64,000 nt of DNA. Source: Papilionanthe hookeriana x Papilionanthe teres (lineage: Eukaryota; Streptophyta; Magnoliopsida; Asparagales; Orchidaceae). Every line of letters begins with the position of its first letter. Within the stretch, counting starts at the first letter, position 1. The translations under genes and the position numbers were made by a program. The notes below the pieces were generated by a model, which was given only the letters and a program-made list of their open reading frames with translations, was not told the origin of the DNA and did no database searches. The DNA lies in contig CM040421.1 of assembly GCA_022702705.1 (NCBI GenBank), positions 1,984,001-2,048,000 of the forward strand. Direction: 5' to 3'. Of the stretch, positions 47,555 to 60,187 are shown piece after piece.

Positions 47555-50027
47555 AATGGACCCCCGATAGGTGTGGTGAGTGACGGAGCACACCGCGCGT
47601 ATTGGTGTTGACCGAAGCGATCAACAAAACCAACACGGATGTCCGAGTAACAAACTTAGGACGAAGTAGAAGAGTTTCCGTCGGGGAGTGTCGAGTATAT
47701 CTCTAAGGCCGGAGATTCCTGAACTCTCGGCAGGGAAAGGAAAAGGAGGTGAATTCCAAATCACAAGATCCGGGAAATTTCGATTTAAATCTCTGTTTCA
47801 GTCTAAGTTTTGATGTGTGAATTTAGATTTCAACTCGAGTTTCAATTTAGATTGAAGTCTGTCAAGATTAATTTGAAGGGATTTGATTTGAAATGAAAAT
47901 TGGAATTTTGAAGTTTTAGATGTAACATCTTCAACCCCAAAAGAAGATCGAATTGATTGGATTGGATCATTACAATGAGGAAAGATCTCAGAGTAATGCG
48001 GTATTGGATGTAAAATTTTTAACCTCAAGAGTTTGATTTTAATGTATTTCATTGCGATAGGGAAATGATTCTAAAGCAATGCAGTCTTGGATGTAAAATC
48101 CTCGACCCAAAAGTTTGAATTTGATGTATTTCAGTGCAATAGGGAAAGAATCCTAAAGCGGTGCGGTCTTGGATGTAAAATCCTCGACCCAAAAGTTTGA
48201 ATTTGATGTATTTCGGTGCGATAGGGAAAGAATCCTAGCGAGTGCGGTCTTGGATGTAAAATCCTCGACCCAAAAGTTTGAATTTGATGTATTTCAGTGC
48301 GATAGGGAAAGAATCCTAAAGCGAGTGCGGTCTTGGATGTAAAATCCTCGACCCAAAAGTTTGAATTTGATGTATTTTAGTGCGATAGGGAAAGAATCCT
48401 AAAGCGAGTGCGGTCTTGGATGTAAAATCCTTGACCCAAAAGTTTGAATTTGATGTATTTCGGTGCAATAGGGAAAGAATCCTAAAGCGAGTGCAATCTT
48501 GGATGTAAAATCCTCGACCCAAAAATTTGAATTTGATGTATTTCGGTGCGATAGGGAAAGAATCCTAAAGCGAGTGCGGTCTTGGATGTAAAATCCTCGA
48601 CCCAAAAGTTTGAATTTGATGTATTTCGGTGCGGTAGGGAAAGAATCCTAAAGCATTGCGAGTCTTGGATGTAAAATCCTCGACCCAAAAGTTTGAATTT
48701 GATGTATTTCGAGTGCGATAGGGAAAGAATCCTAAAGCGAGTGCGGTATCGGATGTAAATTCCTCAACCCCAAAAGTTTGAATTTGATGTATTTCGGTGC
48801 GATAGGAAAGAATCCTAAAGCGGTGCGAGTCTTGGATGTAAAATCCTCGACCCAAAAGTTTGAATTTGATGTATTTCGAGTGCAATAGGGAAAGAATCCT
48901 AAAGCGGTGCGGTCTTGGATGTAAAATCCTCGACCCAAGAGTTTGAATTTGATGTATTTCGGTGCGATAGGGAAAGGATCCTAAAGCGATGCGATCTTGG
49001 ATGTAAAATCCTCGACCCAAAAGTTTGAATTTGATGTATTTCGGTGCAATAGGGAAAGAATCCTAAAGCGATGCGGTATCGGATGTAAAATCCTCGACCT
49101 CAAAAAGTTGATTTTGATGTATTTCGAGTGCGATAAGGAAAGAATCCTAAAGCGGTGCGGTATCGGATGTAAAATCCTCGACCTCGAAAAGTTGATTTTG
49201 ATGTATTTCGGTGCGATAGGGAAAGAATCCTAAAGCGGTGCGGTCTTGGATGTAAAATCCTCGACCTCGAAAAGTTGATTTTGATCGAGGTTTGATGTGA
49301 GATCCGGAAAGATCGAATTTGAGATTTGAAATTTGGCTGAGATTTGATTTAAGATACGGAAGATCGAATTTGAGATTTGAAAGAGATTTGGAATGCGGAA
49401 GATCGAATTTGAGATTTGATAGAGATTTGGAATGCGGAAAGATTGAATTTGAAATTTGGAAGGATGAGTTTGAACTCGGTTGAAATTTGATTTAAGATTT
49501 GATTTGAAATTTGGAAGATCACATTTGAAATTTGATTGAGAATTTGATTTAACATTTATGTTGATTTTGTTTATCTTTTAATGATTCAAATTTTATTTTA
49601 TCGTTTATTTAATGTTCATGTGAATTTGGTGTTTGTCATTTTTTTTTAGATTTTTTTTTAAGGAAAGTTTTCTTTTATTCTCTTTTTTTATTCCTTTTAC
49701 TGTTCTTTGTTCGAAGTTCATTTAACTTTAACGGCGTTTCCCAATCAATTTGCACAAAAGAGGTGAAGGCCAAAAATGTGACATGGTCACTTTCATTCCA
49801 ATCATGTAGAAGATACATCATACATCTTGATCTGGAATATATTTCATACAATCCATGTAAACTCAAAACGGATCGTGTATGATCTTTGTCGATCCATCCA
49901 AAGAAGCATCTGTCAAAAATCCATGTCTGAATAGTGGGGTACATGGTCAATAACATCACCTTCCAAGCCATCCCTGGCAAGGATGCCGTATGGATGTACA
50001 TTGGAGGTGTGATATTTTCCATGTAAC
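47555..50027 (-). other. 3' UTR of element 2
   Basis: Non-coding DNA between the AlkB stop and the 3' LTR. Beside the 83-bp array it holds a degenerate 'gagatttgaaatttgg' repeat at 49290-49560 and a T-rich run at 49620-49690. A polypurine tract should touch the LTR at 47555; the minus strand reads CGGGGGTCCATT there, which is only a weak match. Confidence 0.6.
47990..49290 (-). repeat. 83-bp tandem array in the 3' UTR of element 2
   Basis: About 15 units with 83-bp spacing share GGGAAAGAATCCTAAAGC, CTTGGATGTAAAATCC and TTTGATGTATTTC. Units vary mainly at GCGGTG versus GCGAGTG. Because 83 is not a multiple of three and stops are rare on one strand, overlapping short frames appear on the minus strand; they are by-products of the repeat. 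Tandem arrays in this position are known for Tat/Ogre elements. Confidence 0.95.
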
Positions 50028-51503
50028 TCACAGCTCGTAAGGCCGGAGGCTCTCTAGCTCCGGGTCTGGTTGGAAATGGTAGGGTGTCTTCCTGTCGTCC
50101 ATCCTTCTGAAAGTAGCCGAGATCCGCTTCACTGGTACTCCCGGTATGCAATGCTTAGCGATATACGCTCCGTTGCCCTTCGGTATCATGACGGAACCTA
50201 CCGGTAATGGTATCTTTCTCGGCCCTCGGAACTCACTCGGGCTCGCTATCCGGAGGTCGAATCCGAACATGATATTACACTCGTTCGGGAAAGAGGTCGT
50301 GCGAAAGGTCGACAAAGTCGTGGTGATCTATGTGTGGGGGTATGCGGTCACCCTGTTTGTAGATGTTAATAATGCAGGTATTGGGTATGCAATCTGCTGG
50401 CAGTACCCTCCATGTTATCAATCTCTTTACCATTCTCTTGATGACTAATGGCATCGGATCCACTTGCCCATGACGGAGTATTCCTGGTGGGTTTCCCTTT
50501 CTGTCCTCCGCAAAGTTGTAACAACATCCACATTGTATTGTGATTCTTCCTTTCCACGGCATCCATCTCCGGGTTACGAGTATGTGTTTTCCCTTAGGCG
50601 GCCCGCTCGGCCCATTCTTTTCAAATCCCGGATGCAATCCACGATTTCTTCTTGTTCATACTACGAGAATACGTACGTATGTAGCTCGAGGCCCTACTAG
50701 TATATTGATTCTTCGCCTTTAATTCTCTCGAAGTATTCAAAGGTTTTCTTCCGGACATTACGTATTCTTTCTAACTCGTATTCCGGAATGATCTGCGGAT
50801 GGCGAGGCACGGTGACATATTGTGGGATATACGGTTCAATTCCTTCACGTTCTCCTGCATACCTTGGCTCCTCAGGGATGATGCTTGTCGGGACATCCCC
50901 CGGGGTTGCTTCTGCAACAAGGTCATGCATCATTGGTGGTTCTATCCGGTGGCGTGGTAGCCTTCTTTCTTCGATCTTCGGAGATTTCCACGGTTCTTTA
51001 CGGTATCCTAGGAGCTGGCCTCCTTTCTTCGAGTTCCGGTGAACCGGTGTCCTTGAAGTGTATGCAGCGACATTAGCAACTGTCTCGTCGTCGTTGGTCC
51101 GCGGCTAGTTTTGTTAACATCTTACGGATACGGCGATTCTTATTTCTTCGTTGCGTTGCGTGAGAGTAGCTCTTCGAACTTCTTGAATCTCCGTGGGCGC
51201 GGCGGCGACAAGCTCCGCCTTCGCTGTAGCGACTACGGACTTCATTTTCTTATCTTCTTCAATGTTTGTCTTTCTTTTCTTGCTTCTTTGGGTTGGTGGC
51301 TTGGGCCACCCACTTTCATCACCTGTATGTCCGGGCGGTTCTTCTCGGTCAACCGGGACCCGGTCACTTTCCTCGTATCGTAGGCTCGCTGGTGCGAAAT
51401 CCGAGTCGATCTCGATTATCGCTCCATCTTTCACCCTCTTTTCATCGAGTGCAAGGCTTACGCCATTCTTAAAGTTCGGGACCAACCGCCCGCTCGACAT
51501 TTC
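50028..51503 (-). CDS. AlkB/ALKBH9-10-like dioxygenase ORF of element 2
   Basis: Second copy of the retrotransposon-borne AlkB gene, in the same place after integrase. The exon after the acceptor begins GAAATG, giving a ready start codon (51500). N-terminal block: RLVPNFKNGVSLALDEKRV, then a Lys/Glu-rich linker and RIRNVRKKTFEYFERI. The AlkB domain includes GRITIQCGCCYNFAED, GNPPGILRHGQVDP and INIYKQGDRIPPHIDHHDF. After a frame change come ECNIMFGFDL, GAYIAKHCIPGVP and VKRISATFRRMD, with the stop at 50028. Iron ligands are His 50332-50334, Asp 50326-50328 and His 50151-50153; the 2OG-binding Arg is at 50124-50126. Two single-base losses at CCG sites near 50302-50312 and a few others upstream break the frame, and they may be consensus errors. 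Confidence 0.85.
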
Positions 51504-51525
51504 CTGCGAAAAGACAAGGAAAAGG
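51504..51525 (-). other. Candidate 3' splice site before AlkB of element 2
   Basis: The minus strand reads CCTTTTCCTTGTCTTTTCGCAG, then GAAATG. It has the same position and design as the site at 38406-38424 although the flanking sequences have diverged. Confidence 0.6.
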
Positions 51526-51708
51526 ATCGGGGGTGCATCTAAGAACAAGAACATTAAGAAAATGTTTATTAAAGACATTTTTTTTATTCTTATATTTTTA
51601 AACTTAACGAGAATGAAGTGGGATAAGATCGAGGTAAGAGATTTTGACTTGGAAGAGAAAACGAGGAAAACTTTATTATCGAGATTTTATTTATTTTAGC
51701 ACATTTTA

Positions 51709-53000
51709 TTATTTTTGGGTTCGGACCCGGTCATAAGTAATCACTTCACCCGTGCTTCTAGGGATGGAAAGTTCATTCCTTTGAAACATCGGGTAGCGTA
51801 ATACTTTTTGAAGTATCGTCCATTGATCGGAAGCATATGTCGTTCTCCTTGGCGAGTTCACTGGTCGGTAGGAGCCTCTCGAGTAGGCTGCCTCGACTAC
51901 AAATGGTCCCTCCCAAGTGGGTTCAAATTTTCCTCCTATCTTGCGGTGTGCGAGAATAGGTCTCTTGAGAACGAGAACTAAGTCACCAACTTTAAAGGTT
52001 CTTGGGCGGACCGGTTTATCATGGGCTTGAACCATCTTAGCTTGGTATAGTTCTAAATTCTGCTCGCGCTGCTAAGTCTCTTCCCTTCCGGGCTTTCCAA
52101 TTCTTCTAATCGTAATCGGCATTCTCTTCGTTGTGATTTTATTTGCAAGCTGCAATTCGAGTGAAGGAAGCTTGGACCTCTAAGAGTAACATCTTGCCTC
52201 GGACCCATACACTAGAGCGTAAGGTGTAGCTTGAGTAGGTGTTCTGAAGGTTGTCCGGTAGGCCCATAAGGCTTCTAACAACTTCTCGTGCCAATTTCTC
52301 TTATTATCGTCCAAGGTTTTCTTTAAAATTTGAACGAGAGTTTTATTAAAAGCCTCGACGAGGCCGTTTGCTCTTGGGTAGTAAATTGTTGAATATCGCC
52401 GATCGATTCCGTGTCTCCGACAAAATTGTTGATTTGCATGCTTCGAATGCGGCCCATGTATCCGAGATGATCCTGCGCGGCACTCCGAAACGGTAAACAA
52501 CTTGGTTCTTGAAAAATTGTAGTACGTGATGTGCTTTCACTTCTCTGAAGTGGAGCTGCCTCTGCGCACTTGGAAAAGTAATCTGTAGCCGCAAGAATGA
52601 AGCGATGTCCTTTTGACGACGGTGGTTCTATTGGACCCACTATATCTGTGCCCCAACATTCAAATGGCCACGATGCAATTGTCGGATGTAGCACATTTAG
52701 GGTTGGTGTAGAACCACTCCGTGCACTTGGCAGCGATGACGGCTCTTGGCGATTTTCATGCGGTCGGTCATCATCGAGGGCCGGTAGTACCCTAGTCTTT
52801 TAATTTTCATTTTCATTTTTGGGCCCGGTCGGTGAGCGCCACGAGTCCCGAATGCACCTCCTTAACAATTTCACGGGCCTCGGACCCGCTTAGGCACCTT
52901 AGCCGCATTTGATCGAAAGACCTTACGTATAACGTGTTGTTTATTAATGCGTAGGACGAGTTCTTTTCTTGATCCGATGGGCTAGCGACCTATCGTCCGG
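51709..53000 (-). pseudogene. Integrase of element 2 (frame broken)
   Basis: The order on the minus strand matches element 1. A zinc-binding region near 52720-52870 is damaged by small indels. The catalytic core follows with ECWGTDIVGPIEPPSSKGH and ATDYFSK, then STIYYPRANGLVEAFNKTL with the catalytic Glu. The C-terminal part has KVGDLVLVLKRPILAHRKIGG and WEGPFVVEAAYSRGSY (GPY/F). Frame changes separate these pieces. No chromodomain. Some breaks may be consensus errors. Confidence 0.85.
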
Positions 53001-53162
53001 TAGCTTTCCTGTTTGCGAGTGTAGTCTATTAATGGCTGTCGCCGATCTTCAGTGTTTTTACGTCACCTGCTGCAATTGATCCTTTTCACTTTCTCGATTT
53101 GTGTATCGTGTCTATGTCGTTGTGATAGGACCCGGCGTCCGTGAGCCGACACTTCCATCGAT

Positions 53163-53595
53163 TCATCTTGCAAACGGACAAATTCTTTTGCGAGACAAGG
53201 CTAGCGCATCTGCTAAAGCGTTTTCTTTTCGAGGAATTTTGTAGATCGTCACATTTGGAATCTGTTCAGCAATTTCGTATGGCATACTTGGAAGTATTGT
53301 TCGAGTCTTGGCTTTAAAATTCGTATCTTGTCCGTGATCCGTTGAATGATTAGCTGTGAATCCCCGTAGATGTTGATGTACTGTTATCCCCATTTGAATG
53401 GTTAATTCCGGTCCGTTATGAGGGCTTCGTATTCCGCTTCGTTGTTTGTACATGGTTACGTCAAGTGGTAGGAGTATCTTAACATCCCCCGCTCCGGTGT
53501 TATAAAGATTAGCCCGATTCCTGCCTTACCGGGCACTATCACTCGTGATTCTTCGTCTTTGTGCGGCGAAGATGCTCCGTCGAAATATAATTCCC
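53163..53595 (-). pseudogene. Second (archaeal-type) RNase H of element 2
   Basis: It begins WELYFDGASS at about 53592 and continues AGIGLIFITPERG. After a frame change a middle part follows, ending IYKIPRKENALADAL. It is the extra RNase H typical of Tat elements, lying between the first RNase H and integrase as in element 1. Confidence 0.8.
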
Positions 53596-54960
53596 AACGT
53601 CGATCATCGAGGTCTTCTAGGTTCATTATTTGTTCATGCGGCAAATCGTCATTGAGAGGAGATTCTGCCGCGAAGGATGTCTTTGCGAGGAAGTCTGCCA
53701 GGACTTGTCCTTTTACGGCACGGAGAGGCACGAAAGTTATATCGAATTGCAATAATATCATCGACCATCTGGCAAGTCTGCCGGAAAGCGTTGGGCGGGT
53801 CATCAAGTATTGCAATGGATTAAACTTCGAGATCAGGTTGACCTTATGAGAAAGCATGTAATGCACGAGCTTTTGAGCGGCGAAGATCGGGGCCAAACAA
53901 TGCTTTTCGATTGCGGGATACCTTATTTCCGTCGGCGATAAACGACTACTTAGGTAATAAAGAGCATTTTCTTTACCCTCATCATTGACACAGGCTAACG
54001 AGGCTCCGAGAGAGTCGTCTAAGGCCGCGGTATAAAGTATTAGCGGTCTACACGAGGCCGGGGCTGCTAAGACGGAGAGGTGTCATTAAGTATTGTTTAA
54101 TGTCCTCGAAGGCCCTACGGCATTTCTCTTCCCAAATAAATTTGGCGTCCTTTTTAACTAGTGCCGAGAAAGGCTGACACCTACTCGACGGGTTTGAGAT
54201 AAAGCGTCGAAGATATGCCGGCTCCCTTGAAAAGATCGTAGTTGTTTTAAGGTTTTGGGAGGTGGCATTTCTAAGATGGCTTTAATCTTTTCCGGGTCGA
54301 TTTCAATTCCACGATGTCGGACAACGAATCCTAAGAATTTCCCGGAGGTGACGCCGAAGGCGCATTTTAAGGGATTCATCTTAAGGTTAAATTGTCTTAA
54401 TCGTTCGAAAACAATTCTCGAATCATACAAGTGGTTGTCCTTTACTTTGCTTTTGATGACCACATCGTCCACGTAGCATTCGACTTGATTATGGATGAGA
54501 TCATCAAAAATTCTTGTCATTGCTCTTTGGTAGGTTGCTCCTGCGTTCTTCGATCCGAATGGCATCACTTTGTGTAGCAATATACTCCGATCGGCGTTAC
54601 CGAATGCCGTAAGTTTTTCATCTTACGGAGCCATTTTTATCCGGTTGTATCTCGAAGATCCATCCATGAATGAGAATATTTCATGTGTCGAAGCGATGTC
54701 GATCATTAATTCAGGGATCGGTAGAGGGAATTCATCTTTCGGGCATGCCTTGTTTAAATCTCCGAAATCCACACAAATTCCGATCCGACCATTCTTCTTC
54801 CCGATTGGTACCACGTTGGCTAACCAAGTCGGGTATTGTTCTTCACGGACAAATTTAGCGTCTATTAGCTTTTTAACTTCGGCTATGACTTGTTGTTCGA
54901 TTTCTAGACGCATTCTTACGGGACCTTGTACGACGGAACGAAGCGGGATCTACCCCTAGT
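53596..54960 (-). pseudogene. Reverse transcriptase and RNase H of element 2 (frame broken)
   Basis: RT motifs on the minus strand: EIEQQVIAEVKKLIDA, PTWLANVVPIGKKNG, GDLNKACPKDEFPLP, FMDGSS, VMPFGSKNAGATYQRA, YVDD (54463-54474), and MNPLKCAFG..GKFLGFVVRHRG. RNase H follows (54160 to about 53640) with KLVHYMLSHKVNLISKFNP and GQVLADFLA. RT has canonical YVDD, and most residues lost in element 1 by stop codons are present here. Frame changes occur near 54600, 54220 and elsewhere. Confidence 0.88.
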
Positions 54961-55934
54961 TTATGGACCACGACCTGCGGAGCTAAACTCGGCATCTCAT
55001 CGTAGCTCCAAGCAAAACGGTCTTTAAATTCCATTAATAACTTGATTATTTCTTCCGAGTCTTCTTTATTGAGTAAGGAGCTAACAAAGGTAGGTCCAGG
55101 CTCTTCGCTAGTACCTAAGTTAACTTCCGTTAACTCATCTATCGTAGATTTGATTTCTTCTTCGAATTACGGTGGAGCGTCTCCAATTTGTAAATCTTCG
55201 AGTTCGTCCGTAGTTTCCATGCGGTTTTTCATTAGATTCGCAAGTGACAACCAAGCAAAATTCGGTATCATCAAGTCGATCCTGCGTGCCGAATCCGAGA
55301 CCATGCTTTGAGTTGGGTGGACGACGGAGTTATTCCATAAATTTTCAAAACGTTGTGATTGACCTTTTGTCCATTGTCGAGGTAAGAAACCACGGCTGAA
55401 TTAAATTTTGAACACGGGAGAGTACCATTCGAAAGGCAATTCCATTAATTCGATGAAGTAGCATCTTCGAGTTGTACATTATTTACGAGTTTTGGAGGAA
55501 GGAGCACCACGGTAGAATTTGATGGGTTTTGCACCACCGCTACGTACCTCTTTGACCTCCATACCCTCAATCTTATTAGAATAGATCGGAGTTAGGGTCA
55601 TAGTATGTACATAGTGGTTAATCTTCTCGTACATCGATTTATATTCTTCGTTTCTTTCATCTTCAATAGGGATTTTGAATTGCGGCTTCTTTTGACTTAT
55701 TGTCGCTTGCTTCTTGTTTGATTTCTTTTTCTTCTTCGGAACTATCTTCCCGATCGACATTGATGGTTGGTTTCCTCCGTCTAATCGTCCTAACGTCTCT
55801 ACCACGACCTCGTCCCCGGCCTCGACCTCGGATGCGAGTTGTGGAGAAACCTTCACCATCTCGCCGTAAGGGAGTGGTGAGTGATCTGTTGGACTAGAAC
55901 TTCGGGTTCTTCGTTGTCCCAAATTTCCTTTGTT
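54961..55934 (-). pseudogene. Protease-RT linker of element 2
   Basis: The minus strand codes an acidic stretch equivalent to the DLPDPP/ELEEEI region of element 1 (55040-55180). Upstream of it are a Lys-rich linker (KKKKKSNKK), KKPQFKIPIEDE, YEKINHYVHTMTLTPI and GAKPIKFYRG, all matched in element 1. I recognise no fold; it is a conserved part of the Pol polyprotein. Confidence 0.7.
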
Positions 55935-56748
55935 TCATTTGTTATGGTATCTCCGGAGAAGATCGTTTTCTTCGGTGGTGCATAATAAGTCTGCATCTTC
56001 ATGGATTCCGATTTCATGTACGGAGAACGGTTGTAAGTCACCTTTAATACACTGTTCCCCTCCATCGTAGTATTTGATGCACTGATGTAGAGATGATGGT
56101 ACCATCCTGTTTTCATGTATCCATGGTCGGCCCAGTAGAGCGTTAAATGACGTTTCTGAATGAATTATGTGAAATTTCGCGGTTGTCTTTGCTAAGTCAC
56201 CGGTCTTCATTAGCAGTGTTATTGAGCCGAGGGCTCTTTCTCCTTTTCGGTTGAATCCTCTTAATAACATTTTGTCCGCCTCGAGCTCGCGAGCATCAAT
56301 TTCCAAGTATGCTTAGCGTTCGAAGATTCATTATATTGATTGATGCTCCTGGATCCACCAATACTGCGGAGAGTGTAAATTTTCCGATTGTAACTGAAAT
56401 GTACAACGGTCGGTTGTGATCTGCTGTTCTAAGTAGTAGGTCATCGTCCGTGAAGGTAACACCTCGTTGTTCCTTTAACGAGCAAACCTCATCTAAGGAA
56501 TCTCCGGCCATTTGAACTAAGCAAATTTCCGGATCAAGTAAGGCCTTGATCAGAGCTTCTCTCATCTCCTTTGATAAGATGAGAGCATCATAAATGCTTA
56601 GTTTGGCCGGTAGTTTCCTAAGATGGGCTAGCACGTTGTAGTCCACTTTATTTTCATGTGTCTCTGCTTCTTCTCGAATGGGTATTTCTTCTGCTGGGGT
56701 TGGTTCTTCTTGAACAACCACCTGCTTTCCTTTGTCCTTTGGACCCAT
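55935..56748 (-). pseudogene. Aspartic protease of element 2
   Basis: In order: NKVDYNVLAHLRKLPAKLSI, ALILSKEMREALIKALLDPE, the active-site motif VDPGASINIMNLRTL (near 56326-56370), then with a frame change MLLRGFNRKGERALGSITL, FNALLGRPWIHENRMVPSS. The catalytic DPGAS is canonical, unlike DPGDS in element 1. It cleaves the Gag-Pol polyprotein. Confidence 0.87.
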
Positions 56749-59700
56749 TCTCGGAGGTAGAACTTTTCCACTCCTTAAGTTGACTTCGTAATTTCCTCCG
56801 AATCTATTGTTGAGCTTCTTTGGTGTCTCTTCTTGAATCGGAATGACGGGCTCTTCGGATTAGCTTCGAGTCCGAAGGCTCTAACTTCTATCGTGATTGG
56901 AGCTCCTCGAAACTCGCGAGATAGATTCGTTGCTTGTTGAACTCTCGTAGCCTCCTTGATGGATGTCTTCTTCGTTATTTTGCTCGTCGAGATCGTGTAT
57001 GATTTGAGAATTGTCGTTGGTATCGAAATCGATATCCGGATTATCGTTAGTTACGTAATCGTTAGAAACGATCAAACGTAGCCAACGCCATCACCCTTAT
57101 CATTATATGATCCCACCGAAGTGAGCGAGATAATCATACGAGTCGGAGGTTCGAGGGATTTCTCCCAGAATCGGAAACAACTATCCTAGGATAAGCGGCC
57201 CCTAGTCTAGCCTTAGGTGCCTCGGTCTTCTCTTCTTCGTCAATTTTCTTCTTTTCTTCGATCGTCTCCGTTGAGGTGGTTCTTCTATCGCAAGTGATAG
57301 TACTCGAGCTAACGAGTTTCAAACTACGAATTGAAGCTCGCACCGAAGCGGTTTGGATGCTTGTCTAAAATCTTTTCGAAGACCTCGTCGAAGCGGTAGT
57401 CCATCCATCGTCGGTCGTATAGGGATCTATCGGAATGATGGGATCGATCGAGAGAACATTGACGGAACCTCCTTTACGGGGTTCCTTCATGTACTCCTTC
57501 GGGATCGTTATATTCCCATTCGCGGAGTTGTCATTGAGCCAACTTTTGAAGGTAATACAATCTTCTATCTTGTGCCGAAGCATCCGTTGGTAAGGGCAAA
57601 AGTTGGGATCACCTTTCTTGTCGACTTCTTCGGTCTCTTAGGTTCGGTAGTTGGAAATGCAGGGTCTTCATCAAGCTGCGGAACATTTTCGGCCTTGCTT
57701 CATTCTTGAACGGATATTCTCTGCTCCAAAGCTCCCTTAATGTACGTTGCGGACGAGGTGGTTGTTCATCTTGCAGAGATGAGTGATAGCTGAGCCGGGG
57801 TTGCTTAGTAATTGTTGTGGTTCTTGCGGCCGTTACGGTGGTATTTGCATCGGTTGCTTGCCTTTGTCAACTGCTGCAACGATCCCGGATTTCTTTTCAA
57901 AAGTCTTTACAGGCTTTTATTTATCTGTTTTATCGGTGAAACTTAATTGCTTTGCCTCCTCTTACAAGCTTACGGCCTTGCTTAACAACTTCTCGAAAGT
58001 CTTAATAGTAAATCCCTTGAGGAGAAGTGCTATCGGGCCATGGATGCTTTTTAGTAAAATGCCGATTGCATCTTGTTCTTGCGAGTTGTGGTTCACACTT
58101 CATGCTTAAGTTCCTCCATCGAAGTATGTAATCCACCAAAGTTTCATTCGGCTTTTGTTTCTCTACCACTAAATCACCTATAGTGATGTGGTGCCGAGCT
58201 CCGGCGAATCGCTTGATGAAGAGGTTCTCTAGCTCGAGAACGTCTTCACCGAACCATTTGGTGATGTCGCATACCGGTCGAGGCGATTCACGACGGACTG
58301 CCGACGAGCCGTCGGAAGAGTAATGCTTCGCTCCCGCCGACATTGCAACAGCTGGCACGAAAGTGTGCCACATGCTTGTCGGGGTTCCCGGTCCGTCGAA
58401 GGTCTTGAACGAGAGGTGGTACGAAGCCTTTCGGGTATTGGACGGCGTCGAATTCTTACGGGTAAGGTCTACCCGTCCGAATGGATGTCCCGCTCTTCGA
58501 TTGTGCTAAGGCTTCTCGCACTTCGCTGTTCCACCAAGTTCTTGATATCCTTTTCGGGAATCATACTTCGTGTTGTATCCTTTTCGGTTGATCATCCCCA
58601 TTGACGGACGTAATCTCCTTTCCTCCGTCTACGATGTGAATGACCACGGGGGTGTCTCTCTATGTGGTTGTACTCGACTGCGGAGGTGGCCGGGCTACGG
58701 CCATCTCTTCCATCCTCTTCGCCATTTGAGCGATCGTGTCGTCTTTTCCCTGAAGCCTGCCTTCTCATCGATTCCGGCTCCTCTCTTCTCGCGGCTGCAG
58801 GAGCACCTTGCGAGGCGATGAAGCTCGTGTCTCGACCATGTTGATTTACGCGTATTCGTCGTCCATGAATTCCGATGAATCGATCTCGTCTCCGAACTTT
58901 TCTTCTCTTTCTTTTGCCAATCGTCGGATATCGGTTCTCGACTTTTCCATGGCATCTTCTAGCGGGGCTTTCGTGTGTCTTCGTGGTTGTCGTGCGATAG
59001 CTGCCGGGTCCCCTTCTCACGAGTCCCCTTCATCGCGGTAGCACTTTCTTCGGACTCGAGTCTCCCGACGAGACTTTCTTTCTCGAGTGCTGTCGTTTCG
59101 ATCTCATCTGCCAGGTAGTGGGACGCCATACCATCCTTCTAACGACGGAAGGTCTAGGACCGGATGGTCCGCTCGACCAAGTGCTTTGGAAGGTGGTATC
59201 CTCCCTAATTTGTAATCCTGAGACGACAACGGGCGGACTAGCCTTCATTCTTTTACTTGGCTTTTCATCGTCATGATGGCGGGTTCTACTCGGGGCCCAA
59301 GACGGGATTTGGCGGCACCCGCCCTATCCTTTGTAGAATTTCGATACGGGGCGGTTTTCCTTCTTTGCTAACTTTTCTACCAAAGTTTGCGATCGAGCAA
59401 ACGGCGTAGTTCTAGTTCTTTTCTTGCGGCTATCGTTGTAATATGCGGGGCTGTGGTAATGTGGCGACAATCTTGCAAATATTTTCTTCATCTTCTGCGG
59501 CGGAGAGGGGATGAAACCCGCTTCCTCCCAAGAGTGGTATGTATTCGAGGCGGCGGTGTATATTCGGCGGTTCTGGAATTTCCTCTAGGAAAGCAATTTC
59601 GGCGGCTACGGCTTCTCTAGCGATCCTTCTACTTCGTTTCTTCTTTGGGTCCTTGTCGGTGACGGAATCTTTGAGCTCGGACCCGATTTCGAAAACGAGA

Positions 59701-60187
59701 AGGTCTTACAGGAAGATCCGTACCCTCCACGGTAACGGGTCCATCATAATTACGGATTTCTTTCCCTTTGATTTGGCAAAAGTCGGGGTAGGTGCGAAAC
59801 AACTAGACCGGTGGGGGTAGTAAGAACGATCTTCTGCCGGACGACGGTATTCCTCTTAGTCGGGATCCTTTGCAGAGGAGGGAATTCTTGGGTCGACCTA
59901 AGGTTGAACTCGACGGCGGCTCCTCGGCTTCGGATACCTTGTTCATCGGTGCAAAGAGGAGACGTCGGTGATCTTGACGTTCGTGTTTTCAAATCCTTGT
60001 CCAAATCGGATGATTCCATTGTCGGGCGAGCTCATCCTTATAGACGGCGAGGTCCGAGTCCATTGGTAAAAGAGAAAATCGGTTTCGGGGCTTCCATTTT
60101 ACGGGGTAGATTACGGTTTGTCGATCCCAAGTTATGCTTCTTTTCTTTAGGACGAAAAGAAAGGAATTGAAAAGAGTCCGAACTCAT
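56749..60187 (-). pseudogene. Gag of element 2 with leader part (frame broken)
   Basis: The minus strand has, 5' to 3', a possible ATG at 60187, a leader part of low similarity to that of element 1, a charged region (about 59250-58600), QYPKGFVPP, AHFRASCCNVGGSEALLF, and the core LFIKRFAGARHHITIGDLVV with VDYILRWRNLSMKCEPQL (58002-58373). The CPYQRMLRHKIEDC knuckle and ITIPKEYMKEP follow at about 57480-57600, then the Asn/Asp-rich linker (56881-57075). Frames change often; this stretch lies in the zone of patterned sequence differences, so its true state is unclear. Confidence 0.75.

Noticed and set aside
48316..49020. A set of overlapping similar 68-151 aa frames on the minus strand
   Set aside because: They repeat every 83 bp, follow the tandem array exactly and change frame with each unit. 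No codon signal separate from the DNA repeat.
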